From NCBI GenBank assembly GCA_040766135.1, contig JAXGRA010000020.1, positions 1 through 30,883 of the forward strand: a stretch of 30,883 nucleotides of DNA, given 5' to 3'. The translations under genes were made by a program, and so were the position numbers. Source of the stretch: JAGVSV01 sp040766135 (GTDB taxonomy: Bacteria; Bacillota; Clostridia; Christensenellales; Aristaeellaceae). Under the pieces are notes generated by a model. The model made no database searches, was not told where the DNA came from, and worked only from the letters and a program-made list of their open reading frames with translations. Numbering within the stretch: position 1 is the first letter of the stretch; each line of letters opens with the position of its first letter. This document shows, piece by piece, positions 29,912 through 30,883 of the stretch.

Positions 29912-30883
29912 TTATTGGTATGCAGCCATCGCCCGCAGCGAACGCTCCTCGCGGAATTGGTTGGTGTACAGCTTATAGTAAAACCCGCGCTGGGCAATCA
30001 GCTCGCGGTGCGAGCCGCTTTCGGTTACCCGGCCATCCTCAATGACCAAAATGCGGTCAGCATTGCGGATGGTGGACAGCCGGTGCGCGATGATAAAACT
30101 GGTGCGCCCCTCCAGCGTGCGCTCAATGGCGTGCTGGATGCTAACCTCGGTTTCGGTATCCACCGAGGAGGTGGCCTCGTCCAGCACAAACAGCCGGGGG
30201 TCGGCGATGATGGCGCGCGCAAAGGAAATCAGCTGCTTTTCGCCGGTGGACAGCTTGTTGCCGCCCTCGCCCACATCGGTGTCATAGCCCTTTTCCATGC
30301 GCAGGATAAAATCCTCGGCGTTGACCATGCGCGCTGCGCGCTGCACCTCGTCTATGGTGGCCTCGCGCTTTCCGTAGCGGATGTTGTCGGCAATGCTGCC
30401 TGAAAACAGGTGCGGCTCCTGCAGCACATAGCCTAAGTTGGATTGCAGCCACAGCTGGCTGCGTTCTTTATAGTCCACGCCGTCGATCAGGATACGGCCG
30501 GATGTGGGCTCATAAAACCGGCAAATCAGGTTGACAATGGTGCTTTTGCCCGCCCCGGTGGGCCCCACCAGCGCGATGGTTTCGCCGGCTTTGACCGTCA
30601 GGCTGAAATCCTTCAGCACCTCTTCGCCGCCTTTGTAGGCAAAGGTTACGTTTTCAAACACCACATCGCCCTTGATGTCGGGCCAGTTTTCACGCTTGGG
30701 CTGGAAGTTGTCGCCAAACAGCGCTTCCACCTCCGGGGTGTCCACAATGTCCGGCTCGGTCTCTAACAGCGTGACCACACGCTCGGCACCGGCCTGCATG
30801 CGCTGCATCTCGGCAAATATGCTTGCAATGTTGTGAATGGGCTGGAAAAACTGCACGGTGTAGCTGAAAAATGCCGTCACCGT
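29912..30883 (-). CDS. ABC exporter subunit, C-terminal part (cut by window)
   Basis: The last 323 residues of an exporter protein; the reading frame runs off the right edge, so most of the transmembrane domain is missing. Present: the end of the last helices (FFSYTVQFFQPIHNIASIF), Walker A GPTGAGKST, Q-loop YVLQEPHLFSG, signature LSTGE (non-canonical), Walker B LFVLDEATS with catalytic Glu, and H-loop IIAHR. The deviant signature with intact Walker B is the pattern of the catalytic partner of a heterodimer, as in the protein at 15869-17647. I expect a partner gene with a degenerate Walker B just outside the window. The substrate is unknown. Confidence 0.9.
   Translation of the reverse strand, partial: TVTAFFSYTVQFFQPIHNIASIFAEMQRMQAGAERVVTLLETEPDIVDTPEVEALFGDNFQPKRENWPDIKGDVVFENVTFAYKGGEEVLKDFSLTVKAGETIALVGPTGAGKSTIVNLICRFYEPTSGRILIDGVDYKERSQLWLQSNLGYVLQEPHLFSGSIADNIRYGKREATIDEVQRAARMVNAEDFILRMEKGYDTDVGEGGNKLSTGEKQLISFARAIIADPRLFVLDEATSSVDTETEVSIQHAIERTLEGRTSFIIAHRLSTIRNADRILVIEDGRVTESGSHRELIAQRGFYYKLYTNQFREERSLRAMAAYQ

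Noticed and set aside
1..30883. CRISPR arrays, rRNA or tRNA genes
   Set aside because: No regularly spaced repeats were found. The only tRNA-like T-arm recognised belongs to the tmRNA, and no rRNA signature was seen.

Overview
The window looks like chromosome of an anaerobic Gram-positive bacterium, most likely a member of the Clostridia (Bacillota). Evidence: sigma-A type promoters with TTGAC(G/C) and TATAAT-like boxes, strong GGAGG ribosome sites, GTG/TTG starts, a one-piece tmRNA, NrdR, a PrdX-type prolyl-tRNA editing protein and heterodimeric BmrCD/TM287-288-like exporters. Most of it is moderately GC-rich and densely packed. The first ~1.9 kb is clearly more AT-rich. I cannot name the genus.

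Layout. (1) 1-1981: AT-rich segment with a CBM9-like carbohydrate-binding protein and a membrane-anchored PASTA protein. It ends in short direct repeats next to the 3' end of ssrA (tmRNA, 1982-2331, minus strand), so it looks like the end of an element integrated at ssrA. (2) 2515-7236, plus strand: glycerate 2-kinase, secreted phosphodiester glycosidase, extended SDR and MFS transporter. (3) 10600-7233, minus: small Smr protein and a 1037-residue membrane-anchored lamin-tail/CotH-kinase protein. (4) about 10.66-12.28 kb: an IS1202-like insertion sequence whose ends each carry two repeat copies 35 bp apart, with a long imperfect palindrome behind the transposase. (5) 14012-12331, minus: two overlapping ATP-grasp ligase genes, divergent from (6) 14128-17647, plus: a heterodimeric ABC exporter. 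(7) 17634-19430: a small membrane protein (minus) and a DEAD-box RNA helicase (plus) from divergent promoters. (8) 20929-19497, minus: ECF-like sigma factor and membrane anti-sigma-like protein. (9) 21101-23691, plus: S58 (DmpA-type) peptidase and a secreted caspase-like protease with an EF-hand and an FlgD-like C-terminus. (10) 23704-26160: corrinoid adenosyltransferase (minus), divergent from a FecCD permease and its ATPase. (11) nrdR. (12) 29852-26720, minus: overlapping operon of nitroreductase, RarA, prolyl-tRNA editing protein and HD-domain nucleotidase. (13) 30883-29912, minus: C-terminal part of another ABC exporter subunit.

Functional themes are envelope and extracellular biology (PASTA, CotH/LTD, phosphodiester glycosidase, caspase-like protease, sigma/anti-sigma), export, corrinoid salvage and genome/translation quality control (tmRNA, RarA, prolyl-tRNA editing, NrdR). 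The least explained units are the tandem ATP-grasp pair facing the exporter, the caspase-like protease locus next to the sigma/anti-sigma pair, and the doubled ends and large palindrome of the insertion sequence. All functional statements are read from motifs; no database search was possible.
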